Origin: Morganella psychrotolerans
GTDB taxonomy: Bacteria > Pseudomonadota > Gammaproteobacteria > Enterobacterales > Enterobacteriaceae
Length of the DNA stretch: 64,000 nucleotides
Assembly: GCF_001676055.1 (NCBI RefSeq)
Contig: NZ_LZEX01000046.1
Coordinates: forward strand, 124,001 to 188,000
Reading direction: 5' to 3'
In this document: piece by piece, positions 17,360 through 25,748 of the stretch
How the letters are laid out: every line of letters starts with the position of its first letter
Numbering within the stretch: the stretch's first letter is position 1
The notes under the pieces: generated by a model
Told to the model about the DNA's origin: nothing
What the model saw: the letters and a program-made list of their open reading frames with translations, nothing else
Database searches by the model: none
Program-made: the position numbers and the translations under genes

Positions 17360-17933
17360 AATTAGGTGCCTTTAAAATAAATAAGTGACTTCAAATTTGT
17401 CGTGCTGTTTACACAATAAAAAGAATAAACCAAAACATAAAATAGAAATCTAAAAAAAAGAAATCAGATTAATTTAGTGGTGCCTTTCGGATGAGTTAAT
17501 TCTACGTGTGATAAACGCCTCAATGCAATAGTCGTTATTTGTTCATCTGGTTACTCTTCGTAATTGTAAACAGGATGAATAGTTTCATCGTGATGTGAAA
17601 TTTATGTTATAAATCATGAGGGTGTATCTGTTTTTCTTTATTTTTATCATTTAATTAAATTTCAAATTTAACGATATTTAATTTCAAATTAATCCGCATG
17701 TGGTGATTAAAATGACATAATATATCGTATATTTAATTTTTTAAGAAAAAAACACAAAACAGACACATTAGGTGGCTACATGTATCATTATGTGTCGGGG
17801 ATGCCGTGAAGCACCGTCCTGTCTGGGGTTTGTGTCAGAGGGAAAACGGTGGGATGACTTTTTGTGTGTACAATGTTATCAGAAATAAATAATTTATTAT
17901 CAGTCATCCTGCCGATCGAGATCTCGTAACAGG
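17360..17933. other. AT-rich intergenic region upstream of the fimbrial regulator
   Basis: No supported reading frame. It should contain the promoter for the regulator gene. I found neither a recombinase gene nor a convincing pair of inverted repeats that would mark an invertible fimbrial promoter. Confidence 0.5.
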
Positions 17934-18362
17934 TTATTTCCCTCGGTAACGCACGCTGATAGCGACAAGAATTAAGAGAATACCGGTTAATTGCAGGAAG
18001 AAATGCTCCGGAATGCCGTGTTGCAGGATGTCGATAATAAAGCCGGAGAGTATCTGCCCGCAAATGGCAAGGATAGTCGTTAACGTAGCTCCCAGCAGGG
18101 GCAGAATATAGCTGTTTATCACCACAAAACCCGCTCCGATAATTCCGCCGGAAAAAGCGACTAACGGAATATCATGTAAATTAACGGGAAATTGTGGCAG
18201 TGAATACAGAACTATGGCACTTAAAAACAGAAAACCGACTATGTGATTAACCAGTGAGGCATAGAAAGCATTACGGCTTTGTGATAAGCGTCCGTTGATA
18301 CTGCGGCTGAAAATAATGCAGATACCATTAGTCAGTGCGATTGTAATATAAAACAGTAACAT
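17934..18362 (-). CDS. DMT-family small exporter subunit (YdcZ/DUF606 type), second of pair
   Basis: A 142-residue hydrophobic protein with about five membrane segments, matching DUF606-type half-size transporters: FSRSINGRLSQSRNAFYASLVNHIVG and the conserved SGGIIGAGFVVINSYILP and GQILSGFIID segments (each shown here in part). The start at 18362 follows AGGA and comes two bases after the stop codon of the gene upstream, so the two are translationally coupled. Such pairs are thought to form heterodimeric transporters; the substrate is unknown. Confidence 0.8.
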   Translation of the reverse strand: MLLFYITIALTNGICIIFSRSINGRLSQSRNAFYASLVNHIVGFLFLSAIVLYSLPQFPVNLHDIPLVAFSGGIIGAGFVVINSYILPLLGATLTTILAICGQILSGFIIDILQHGIPEHFFLQLTGILLILVAISVRYRGK

Positions 18363-18364
18363 AA

Positions 18365-18829
18365 TTATTTTCCTGCAATGATGAGTGTGCAGCCGGTAAG
18401 CAGAAGCAGCAGTGTCAGAATATCCCGCCATATGATTTTTCGTTTTGTTAATCCCATAAGACCGGTATGGTCGATAATCAACCCGGTCACAATTTGCCCT
18501 GCCAGCATCAGAACAAGTGATCCGGAAAGAGAAAGCGGGCTGTTAACGGTGATCGCCGCCAGTAATACCGTAAAGGCACCGGGAATACCGCCAAGGTAAC
18601 ACCAGCGGGAAATTTCCCCTGATGATTTGCTCTGTGGTAAATGGCGTTTTACGGACAGCCAGATAACCAGCGCGACAACGGATCCGATGCCATGTGTCAG
18701 CCATGAGGCATGGAGCGGAGAGGTAAAAGTGGATAAATAGCTGTTGCTCATAATCATCAGGGTGAGTAATACACCGGAGAGCAGGGCAAACAGCGGCAGT
18801 ACAGTGTTTTTTTTCATTATGTTTATCAT
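18365..18829 (-). CDS. DMT-family small exporter subunit (YdcZ/DUF606 type), first of pair
   Basis: A 154-residue protein with five predicted membrane helices. Family features include the HASWLTHGIGSVVAL helix, the CYLGGIPGAFTVLLAAIT segment and GQIVTGLIIDHTGL near the end, each the counterpart of a segment in the partner gene. It has an in-frame A8 tract at 18807-18814 right after one of two possible ATG codons. Upstream, a LysR regulator is divergently transcribed, which is the usual layout for a regulator controlling its neighbour exporter. Confidence 0.8.
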   Translation of the reverse strand: MINIMKKNTVLPLFALLSGVLLTLMIMSNSYLSTFTSPLHASWLTHGIGSVVALVIWLSVKRHLPQSKSSGEISRWCYLGGIPGAFTVLLAAITVNSPLSLSGSLVLMLAGQIVTGLIIDHTGLMGLTKRKIIWRDILTLLLLLTGCTLIIAGK

Positions 18830-18951
18830 ATTTAGTTATCACAGTATGGATGGCGGTGAAGCAGACAGAGTATAGAGATTGCCGGGGGGCGTGATAAACG
18901 CTATAAATGGAAAAACTAAGTTTCCTTACGGTTGATAATGGAGGCGTCCGG

Positions 18952-19881
18952 ATGGATTTTTCACTTCTGCCGGTATTTATTGCAATTACAGAGCAGGGTA
19001 GTCTGACAAAGGCGGCTGAGTATCTGCACATGACCAAATCGGCGGTCAGTAAAAAGCTGACAGCACTGGAGTCACACACGGGGATCCGCTTAGTCACCCG
19101 TTCAACCCGGCATTTGCAGTTAACAGAAGCCGGGCTGCTTTATTATTCCTGGCTGAAAAAAGCACATCAGGCGGTTCTCGACGGGCAGGATGCACTTTCC
19201 CGGTATCGTAGTGATGTGGATGGTGTATTGAAAATCAGTGCGCCGACCGTTTTTGGCCGTCTGCATCTGGCCAAATTACTGCCGGAATTTTTGCAGCGCT
19301 GGCCGCGGCTTACTGCGGAGCTTGTCTTTGATGACAAGCTGACTGATTTGGTCGGGGACGGGTTTGATCTGGCTGTGCGTATCGGAGAACTGAAAGATTC
19401 TTCACTTATTGCCCGGACACTGTCGCCGTGCCGCAGTGTGTTATGTGCTTCCCCGGCATATCTGGCGGCGCACGGTAACCCGCAGGATCTGACCGAACTG
19501 AAAGAACATAACTGCCTGTTTTACAGTTATTTTCAGGCAGGACAAACATGGGCGTTTTTACACAGGGGAGAAACGGTGCGTTTTACCCCGCAGGGAAATT
19601 ACCGGGCGAATAATAGTCTGGCATTGCATCTGGCTGTTTTACAGGGCACCGGTATTTGCCAGTTACCACAGTTTATTGCCGCACCGGATATCCGCGCCGG
19701 GAGATTGCAGGTGCTGTTACCTGATTATAGTTTACCGGTGCATCATATTTATGCGGTGTACCCGGACAGAGAGTATCTGCCGAACAAAGTGGCGGTTTTT
19801 TTGCAGTTTTTACAGGAGAAACTGGGGGCAGCCGGACATTATCAGCAGGATTATGAACAACCGCTGTCCGCAGATGTGTAG
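18952..19881 (+). CDS. LysR-type transcriptional regulator
   Basis: A 309-residue regulator with an N-terminal winged helix-turn-helix (FIAITEQGSLTKAAEYLHMT, then KSAVSKKLTALESHTGIRLV) and a periplasmic-binding-protein-like effector domain (VLKISAPTVFGRLHLAKLLP to the end, with DGFDLAVRIGELKDSSL). The start at 18952 follows GGAGG. It belongs to the CrgA-like subgroup by its motif LAVRIG. It is divergent from the paired DMT exporters and probably regulates them; the inducer is not evident. Confidence 0.88.
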   Translation: MDFSLLPVFIAITEQGSLTKAAEYLHMTKSAVSKKLTALESHTGIRLVTRSTRHLQLTEAGLLYYSWLKKAHQAVLDGQDALSRYRSDVDGVLKISAPTVFGRLHLAKLLPEFLQRWPRLTAELVFDDKLTDLVGDGFDLAVRIGELKDSSLIARTLSPCRSVLCASPAYLAAHGNPQDLTELKEHNCLFYSYFQAGQTWAFLHRGETVRFTPQGNYRANNSLALHLAVLQGTGICQLPQFIAAPDIRAGRLQVLLPDYSLPVHHIYAVYPDREYLPNKVAVFLQFLQEKLGAAGHYQQDYEQPLSADV

Positions 19882-19994
19882 TTCTTAATATTGCCGTCAA
19901 TCTGTCTGTTATATTATTTTTCGGTTCCCTGCCTCGATTTGTTATATGACACTTCAGTAACGGGGCCGTTATCCGCCCCGTCAGTTCAGCGCTG

Positions 19995-20285
19995 TTATTC
20001 AACCGCGCTGTTCATCAGAACAAAGCGTGGCTCATCCCGCTGATATTTATTGATAGCCGGCACCAGGCGCTGAAAATGTTCACTGGCACAATGAATATCC
20101 AGTGCAGCCTGATCAGGCCAGGTTTCAATAAAGACAAAATGTCCCGGATCCCGGCGGTCAACAAACAGATCGTAACTGATACACAGCGGCTCTTTACGGG
20201 TGGCTGCAACTAATTCCTCATACATCGGCATCAGGATTTCAACGGCATCCGGCTGCATAAAATCTTCAGCAATTACTTTTAACAT
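19995..20285 (-). CDS. Antibiotic biosynthesis monooxygenase (YgiN-like) protein
   Basis: A 96-residue ABM-fold protein: MLKVIAEDFMQPDAV, the middle segment CISYDLFVDRRDPGHFVFIE and the helix DIHCASEHFQRLVP, where SEHF is typical of YgiN-type quinol monooxygenase relatives. The start at 20285 follows GGAG at short spacing; longer in-frame versions lack one. It converges on the LysR gene and is divergent from the cyclase gene, so the two enzymes may act on one pathway. The substrate is unknown. Confidence 0.82.
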   Translation of the reverse strand: MLKVIAEDFMQPDAVEILMPMYEELVAATRKEPLCISYDLFVDRRDPGHFVFIETWPDQAALDIHCASEHFQRLVPAINKYQRDEPRFVLMNSAVE

Positions 20286-20373
20286 TCCTACTCCTGATTG
20301 TGTGCGGACAGTCATGAAATATCTGCAACTGAATTTATGTGGTATGCCGTGTAAATTCAGCTGATACGCAAAG

Positions 20374-20420
20374 TATACACTCAACGTCATTCAGAATGCA
20401 GTTTGAGTGAATAAGGGTAC
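20374..20420. repeat. Short form of the dispersed palindromic element
   Basis: TATACACTCAACGTCATTC at one end and TTTGAGTGAATAAGGGTA at the other match the ends of the longer elements near 33.8 and 58.1 kb. It lies in the promoter region between two divergent genes. Confidence 0.65.
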
Positions 20421-20460
20421 AAAACACATCACACTAAAAAGCACATATTAAGGGGGCCTG

Positions 20461-21201
20461 ATGTCATCATCATTAATTGACGCCGTTAAACTGTTAAAAT
20501 CTAAAAAATGGGTTGATTTAACACATGCATTCAATGCTGATTCGCCGCACTTTTTTATGTTTGATCCGGCAGAATTTAAAACATTATTTAATTATCAGGA
20601 TGGCTTTTTTGCCCAGCAATTTACGTTTCCCGGTCAGTACGGTACGCACATTGATGCACCTTGCCACTTTGTTGAGGGACGGCGGTTTGTGCATGAGCTG
20701 GAACTGAAAGAATTAGTGCTGCCGCTGGTGGTTATTGATCAGTCTGCCCGTGCGCACCTGGATCCTGATTTTGCTCTGTCTGCTGCGGATATTCTGACGT
20801 TTGAGCAGGAGCACGGGCGCATTGATGCGGGCAGCTTTGTGGCATTGCGCACCGACTGGAGCAAACGCTGGCCATCACAGGCACTGATGGATAACAAAGA
20901 TGCGGACGGACATAATCATATTCCGGGCTGGGGAACAGATGCACTGGCGTTTTTGTTCCGTGAACGCGGCATAAGTGCTGTCGGGCATGAGACATTTGAT
21001 ACAGATTCTGCGGTGGATTTTCGTAAAAACAAGGCATTGCTTGCAGAATATTTCGTCCTGGATCAGGATGCATATCAGATTGAATTACTGACTAACCTGG
21101 ATCAGGTTCCGGCAAAAGGTGCGGTGATTTTTAATATTGTGGCAAAACCGGACAATGCGGGAGGATTCCCCGTCCGGTCATTTGCTGTTTTGCCGGATTG
21201 A
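20461..21201 (+). CDS. Cyclase-family metal-dependent hydrolase
   Basis: A 246-residue protein of the cyclase/kynurenine formamidase-like fold. It carries the family metal-binding motif in GQYGTHIDAPCHF (HxGTHxDxPxHF type) and a downstream GHETFDTD and NIVAKPDNAGGFPVR region that completes the active site. Members hydrolyse cyclic amides or formamides such as isatin or N-formylkynurenine. The start follows AGGGGG. It is divergent from an ABM monooxygenase. The exact substrate is not known. Confidence 0.85.
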   Translation: MSSSLIDAVKLLKSKKWVDLTHAFNADSPHFFMFDPAEFKTLFNYQDGFFAQQFTFPGQYGTHIDAPCHFVEGRRFVHELELKELVLPLVVIDQSARAHLDPDFALSAADILTFEQEHGRIDAGSFVALRTDWSKRWPSQALMDNKDADGHNHIPGWGTDALAFLFRERGISAVGHETFDTDSAVDFRKNKALLAEYFVLDQDAYQIELLTNLDQVPAKGAVIFNIVAKPDNAGGFPVRSFAVLPD

Positions 21202-21335
21202 ACCTGCAAAATACGACGTAATAAAGTCAGATGATCATCCAAAGTGGCATGGATAACCTGTCTGTCCCCGCGCAGCGCACAGACGGGTTTCCGTCAGCGG
21301 CAGGAGGGAGTCCGGGGGAACTGAGAACATTATTA

Positions 21336-21710
21336 TTACCGGATATTATATTGACAGAAAGCCAGTTGATTATTTACTGAAATCTGTTGATTAAGTTCTG
21401 TGGATATCAGAGAAATAAGGTAGCTATCCGCCAGTGATTCCGGTAACGCCTGACACAGCTTCGATAAAATAAATTCCTGGCGGATACCATATTCATCGTA
21501 GCTTAATAATATTTTTAATAACATTTTCCTGTCAATTTTTTCTGTGTAACTGAATTTCTTCAGGTCAGAAATAACAGGTGCCAGTAAATTATCGCACAGA
21601 ATATTGTATTCCCTGCTTTCCGGAGTAGTACATTTTAATTTTTCCCATAATAATTGACGGCTATCTTCTTTTGCTGGTGTATCAGTTATGATTTCCATGT
21701 GGTTGTACAT
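21336..21710 (-). CDS. YscH/YopR-like type III secretion protein
   Basis: The 124-residue product can be aligned by eye with Yersinia YopR/YscH: SRQLLWEKL against TREVLWQQY, a run of similar helices, LLSYDEYGIRQEFILSKLC against LQQFDSFGKRREAILLQVL, and SLISTELNQQI against SELINKELMIL. YopR is secreted by, and influences assembly of, the Ysc needle. It lies downstream of exsD- and exsA-like genes in the same direction, as in Pseudomonas, except that the intervening pscB-G genes are missing. The start follows AGAGGA. It is AT-rich relative to flanking genes. With no injectisome genes in view it is probably an orphan. Confidence 0.72.
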   Translation of the reverse strand: MYNHMEIITDTPAKEDSRQLLWEKLKCTTPESREYNILCDNLLAPVISDLKKFSYTEKIDRKMLLKILLSYDEYGIRQEFILSKLCQALPESLADSYLISLISTELNQQISVNNQLAFCQYNIR

Positions 21711-22245
21711 AAAAATAAATCCTCTTGAAATTGTTTGGCAAAGACCATTAAGTCGTTATTCTCGTCGGATTTTAATGTTTTTATTGTGTTTTTTATGGTT
21801 ATAGTTCATGCCGATATAGTGTTCTCTTAATGCTTAAAATAGAAAAAGAGACTGAGAGTACTCTTCAGATGGTAAATATAATAATATCAGCATGTCTTTT
21901 TCGGGCATGTCATAAAGTAACTAAGGTTGATTTTCACCTTCATGATATTTACCCGTCATGTAAAATAACGTCAGGCACTCTTTCGGGTGAAATTACTCTG
22001 ATAATCAGTTTTGGTTACGCCAATTGGTTGTACTGATAACGTAAAATCAAGAATAACACGGTCAGACAGAAGCGTATTTATCAGTGAATCTGATTTTTTT
22101 TATATATTCGTCAGTGATTACTGAGCTGTCATCAATAGATTTCTATGATGATATAAGCATTGCTGGGAACACCTAAGATAACGGAGTATTGTTTGCAATA
22201 AAATACAGAGCTCATCTGATGTAAAAGACACAGTCAAACAAACAG
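21711..22245. other. AT-rich gap where pscB-pscG would be expected
   Basis: In Ysc/Psc loci, exsD is followed by several secretion genes before yscH. Here only about 600 AT-rich bases lie between them, with no frame I can support on either strand. It may be the scar of a deletion. Confidence 0.45.
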
Positions 22246-22273
22246 AAAAAAGCAGGGATATTACTATCCCTGC
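22246..22273 (-). terminator. Intrinsic terminator after the exsD-like gene
   Basis: GCAGGGATA pairs with TATCCCTGC across a four-base loop, and the minus strand continues with TTTTTTC. It separates the exsD-like gene from the yscH-like gene. Confidence 0.8.
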
Positions 22274-22312
22274 CAAATAATGCCCTGCCAGATAATATTT
22301 TTCCGTATCAGG

Positions 22313-23048
22313 TCAGTTCCAGCACAGTATGTCACCACGCAGACAGATATTTCGTTGATACAATAATTTATGCAGGAGTTCATTATTATCATTTTCTTTC
22401 AGTAACAGAATGGAATCAATAACAGTTTTTAACTCATCCGGGATATCAGTATATTGCTGTTTATCGTTGTAATAAACAGCAGCACGTAATGCATCATAAA
22501 AATCACGGCGGGTAAACGGAACAGACTGGCTAAGTGTATCTATATTCATTTTCAGATGAGACAAGCTGTTGTTGCAATCTGCTAATTTCTGTTCCGTTTG
22601 TGTAATTCTGTTTTCCCCGATCAGCGTCATATTATTTTTATAAAGTATTATCAAGGCAGATAATTGATTTCGTGTGGTAGTATATTTATTATATTTTTTC
22701 TTCAATACATTTAAATCACTATAGTTATTATTTAACCAATGTTCATAGGTTTCTGTAATCAGCCAGTCATTCCAATAACGTGATTTTGATAACCGGATAG
22801 TCTCAACGAGATAATCTACCCAATTATCAGGGTGATGACGTATAGATTCTCTTATTATAGTTAAATCATTATATCTGAAAGGTATACCCCATTTTTTCTT
22901 TCGCCTAAACCACGCTGTTTTTTTTTAGTTTATCTATGTTTTCACGACAAATATATTTTGATAATAAATGGTTTTCATCGTATAGTTCATCAAAAGCATG
23001 AATTTCAATATCGGATAAAAATACATTATCTTTAGTTTTATTAAGCAT
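22313..23048 (-). pseudogene. exsD: ExsD-like anti-activator, +1 frameshift in an A9 tract
   Basis: The first frame starts at 23048 (GAGG five bases upstream) with MLNKTKDNVFLSDIEIHAFD and stops after KLKKNSVV. The second frame continues ACAGCGTGG… as TAWFRRKKWGIPFRYND, then HHPDNWVDYLVETIRLSKS and so on, ending LLYQRNICLRGDILCWN. Eight A instead of nine at 22918-22926 joins them into 244 residues. The end resembles that of Pseudomonas ExsD (LHERNLCQAQDHFYWQS), and the DGWCSELGD-like segment matches too. ExsD binds ExsA and blocks type III gene activation. The gene follows the exsA-like gene, as in Pseudomonas. Identity to ExsD is weak but supported by position. Confidence 0.68.
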
Positions 23049-23160
23049 GATTTCCTCTGGTGAAATATAAAATACATCAAAAGGATAGCTTAGCAAAACT
23101 GTTATAATATTAGTGTGATTTTTATTTTACCTTTTTATCACTATTCGTCAGATGACGTGG

Positions 23161-23190
23161 TTAGACCTGGTTAGACCTGGTTAGACCTGG
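23161..23190. repeat. Three tandem copies of a 10-bp unit at the exsA 3' end
   Basis: TTAGACCTGG is repeated three times, flanked by degenerate copies (GACGTGG before, TTTTACTTGG after). On the minus strand the unit CCAGGTCTAA contains the exsA stop codon, so repeat expansion appears to have created or extended the 3' end. Confidence 0.85.
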
Positions 23191-23992
23191 TTTTACTTGG
23201 TGTAAACCCAAAGCGCTTACGGTAACTTTGTGTAAAATAGGATTGGCTTGAGAATCCGGCTTCCATTGAAATATCCACAATACTCATCTGTGTGTTAAGC
23301 AATAGCTGATGAGAAAATAAAAGCCGGCGTTCGCTTATCCAGGCTCGTGGTGATGTGCCATAAACAGAGCCGAATAATTCCTTAAATGTTGTCAGTCCCA
23401 TACCGAATTCTTTGGAAAATTCATTTAACTTCCAGTCATTAAGGTAATATTTTTCCATGAATATCTGTAAACGCTCAGCCTGGCGATTACTTAATTGACG
23501 TAATACGGACATTAACCGTATTCCTTGTTCGCTGAGCGCGATAATGAGTAATAACTCTTCCAGCTTTAACTTCATTAGTGCAGCGGGTGTATTATGCTGA
23601 TGAGCATGATACAAACCTGCAATACTGTCTTCCATCATATCTGAATGTGAAAAAAAGATAATACCGGATGTTGGTTCTGTAATCCGCTGCAAATGGCTCA
23701 GAGTATCAGAAAACCGCTGAAGAAAATCACGTAAAAAGTTGTTGCTTAATGGTATCCATAATAAACAAACCTGGCCGGATATATGTTGATAAGCATAGCT
23801 TCCCTGATTTGAGAAGATAACCTCATTTTTATTCAATGTAAAAGTGCTTGTGCAGTCCTGCCATTTCATTGAACCGGAAATAAGAATATACAATCCTTTC
23901 TCCTTCTGTTCAATAATATTGAAATCGGATGAATCAATAATCACAGGCTGTATGCTGATAGTATCAATATCAGGTAAAGTATATAAATTCAT
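23171..23992 (-). CDS. exsA: ExsA/LcrF/VirF-like AraC-family activator of type III secretion
   Basis: The 273-residue protein (start at 23992) matches Pseudomonas ExsA clearly: LYILISGSMKWQDCTSTF in the N-terminal domain, MSVLRQLSNRQAERLQIFME at the linker, and FGMGLTTFKELFGSVYG, PRAWISERR and MSIVDISMEAGFSSQSYF in the two AraC helix-turn-helix motifs, where it is nearly identical. ExsA activates all type III secretion operons and is held inactive by ExsD. The gene precedes an exsD-like gene. An in-frame A7 tract at 23650-23656 is harmless here. It is intact, AT-rich and looks horizontally acquired. Upstream ExsA boxes were not firmly identified. Confidence 0.88.
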   Translation of the reverse strand: MNLYTLPDIDTISIQPVIIDSSDFNIIEQKEKGLYILISGSMKWQDCTSTFTLNKNEVIFSNQGSYAYQHISGQVCLLWIPLSNNFLRDFLQRFSDTLSHLQRITEPTSGIIFFSHSDMMEDSIAGLYHAHQHNTPAALMKLKLEELLLIIALSEQGIRLMSVLRQLSNRQAERLQIFMEKYYLNDWKLNEFSKEFGMGLTTFKELFGSVYGTSPRAWISERRLLFSHQLLLNTQMSIVDISMEAGFSSQSYFTQSYRKRFGFTPSKTRSNQV

Positions 23993-24592
23993 AGGCATCT
24001 CTGAGTGAAAAATGCTGTGTAATAAAAGGAACAGATTCAATCCATTCAATATAGATAATTATATAGCTAATCAGGATGCTTTCTACTTCTATGCGCAAAT
24101 TTATGGCATTAATGGCTTTATTTATGGCTTTGGTTGGTTCTTTATTCACATTATGAATAAATAAAAGCATAATCAGATGATTGATCAATTATTAATTAGA
24201 TGCTTTTGTTAAATAGTTTGGCGCAAAAAGATGGATTTTTAATAATAACATAACAAAAAAAATAATTATAATTTATATTTTTTAACAAAATCAGGGTGAA
24301 TAGCAGGTCAGAAATAATTAAAATGAAAATAACGTAATTTTCACGAATGAGTTATCATGTGTTGTATTGATTATGTCATTTAATGTTGCGTTATTGTTTT
24401 TATTTACAACTTATTGTTGTAGCGTTAATCGGTTAATCAGGTTTTGTCTGAATCATTTTTTTCCGGTCGGCACAGTATTTCTGCGATTAATTCCGGGGTT
24501 GCGGGGGAAGCATTACTCAGTGATATGATGTTTTAATGCTTTTCTGTGGAGAGATATTACGGATATCGATTTTTAGTACAGAGCCGGGAAAA
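23993..24592. other. AT-rich region upstream of the exsA-like gene
   Basis: ExsC, ExsE and ExsB genes, which precede exsA in Pseudomonas, are not seen here on either strand. The stretch holds A/T-rich sequence with many short runs and no supported frame. Confidence 0.45.
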
Positions 24593-24754
24593 GTGAAACA
24601 AAAACGACATCTCCGCGTCAGTCTGACTGAAATAAACCGGTCAGATTGGCAGTCATATCGGGTGATACGGGATATCCGCCGTTATGTAAAACAGTTTATT
24701 GAGCAGGAATTTACGTCATTACCGGTTTTTTCTTATCAGGGGGGCTTCCGATGA
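24593..24754 (+). CDS. Hypothetical 53-residue basic protein
   Basis: From a GTG at 24593 preceded by CGGGAAAA, the frame encodes a basic, helical peptide with segments SLTEINRSDWQSYRVIRD and RYVKQFIEQEF, ending SYQGGFR. Its base composition is closer to the core chromosome than that of the AT-rich genes around it. An ATG pair overlaps its stop codon and opens a 13-residue frame. I do not recognise the family; it could be a fragment of a larger lost gene. Confidence 0.3.
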   Translation: MKQKRHLRVSLTEINRSDWQSYRVIRDIRRYVKQFIEQEFTSLPVFSYQGGFR

Positions 24755-25138
24755 TGAACATTAAACTTCTTGAAAGAATGAAAGTCGATTAAGTTATAAA
24801 CTCACGGATGAATAGTGACATAAAATAAGAAACTTGTACTTTATTATACTTTTCATGATAAATAATAAATAAAACTCTGGCTAATAATATTTTTTGTTTT
24901 CAGAATATATGCAGGATACCATAAGTAATATAATAAAATGCTAGCGCGGCTGACCATAATGCTCTCTCTGACTTCAGCCATTATCAACTAGTTTTGGAAT
25001 TACCTGCTAAACAGAGTGTCAGGTTGAAAGTTGAGTAATATAGATAACTCATCAATTTAAGTATTTGCCATGTTTATTAAAAAAACTGACGTATGATTTA
25101 AAAGTGTATCAAGAGCGCTGTAATTAAAGGAAAGTAAT
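24755..25138. other. AT-rich region upstream of the lcrH-like gene
   Basis: No supported frame. An A-rich stretch followed by CTGACGTATGATTT (25080-25100 region) loosely recalls the A-rich plus GnC…TG layout of ExsA binding sites, but I would not call it one without a motif scan. Confidence 0.35.
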
Positions 25139-25631
25139 ATGGAAGTTACCGATAATAACATTGAAACAGAACGGAATGAGTCTGTTTCTGAAGATTGTAT
25201 ATTAACCATGCTGAAAAATATATCTGAGGATGAATCAAAAAAAAATATATTCCGTTGCATGCGATCTTTATAAGGCAGGTAAATATCAGGATGCTGAGAG
25301 ATTATTTCAGGTACTGTGTATTCTTAATCATTATGATACCCGGCTTTTTCTCGCATTAGGTGCCTGCCGTCAGCATCAGGCGCATTATCACCAGGCTTTG
25401 GAAACGTACAGTTATGCATCACTGATGTCACCGTCAGATCCGCGTTTTTTGCTCCATGCAGGTGAGTGCTTACTTCATATGAAAGAATTCAGTACGGCTA
25501 AACAGGCATTTACATGCGCGGAGTTACTGGCAAAAACACAGCCCGGTTATGAGGCACTGGCAGAAAAGGCCGGTATGATGCTGGCTGCAGTCACAGAGCA
25601 GACGGAGGCGGGAAATACAAAATATCACTGA
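25139..25631 (+). pseudogene. LcrH/SycD-like type III secretion translocator chaperone, +1 frameshift in an A9 tract
   Basis: The first frame starts at 25139 after AAAGGA and reads MEVTDNNIETERNESVSEDC, later MLKNISEDESKK, then is thrown out of frame by nine A (25237-25245). The second frame is a clear class II chaperone with TPR repeats: LYKAGKYQDAERLFQVLC, HYDTRLFLALGACRQ, YSYASLMSPSDPRF, HAGECLLHMKEF. With eight A the two join without a gap against LcrH (ISEDESKKIYSVACDLYKAG versus ISSDTLEQLYSLAFNQYQSG) to give 163 residues, the family's normal length. LcrH binds the YopB/YopD translocators. No translocator gene is nearby, so it is an orphan. Confidence 0.82.
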
Positions 25632-25748
25632 TTTTGCGTGATCGTGTCTCGCAATACGCTCTCTGTTTCCGGCGCGTTTTATTCCTTGCTTATGTAGCCG
25701 GTTTTAATCATTATGTAAAAAAATATATAACGATTGGGTGAGATTTCT

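Noticed and set aside
17788-18063. An open frame on the minus strand upstream of and overlapping the small DMT gene
   Set aside because: No ribosome binding site, no recognisable composition, and it overlaps the well-supported transporter gene.
21830-22036. A 68-residue plus-strand frame in the gap between yscH-like and exsD-like genes
   Set aside because: No ribosome binding site and no family resemblance; the region is AT-rich and probably a deletion scar.
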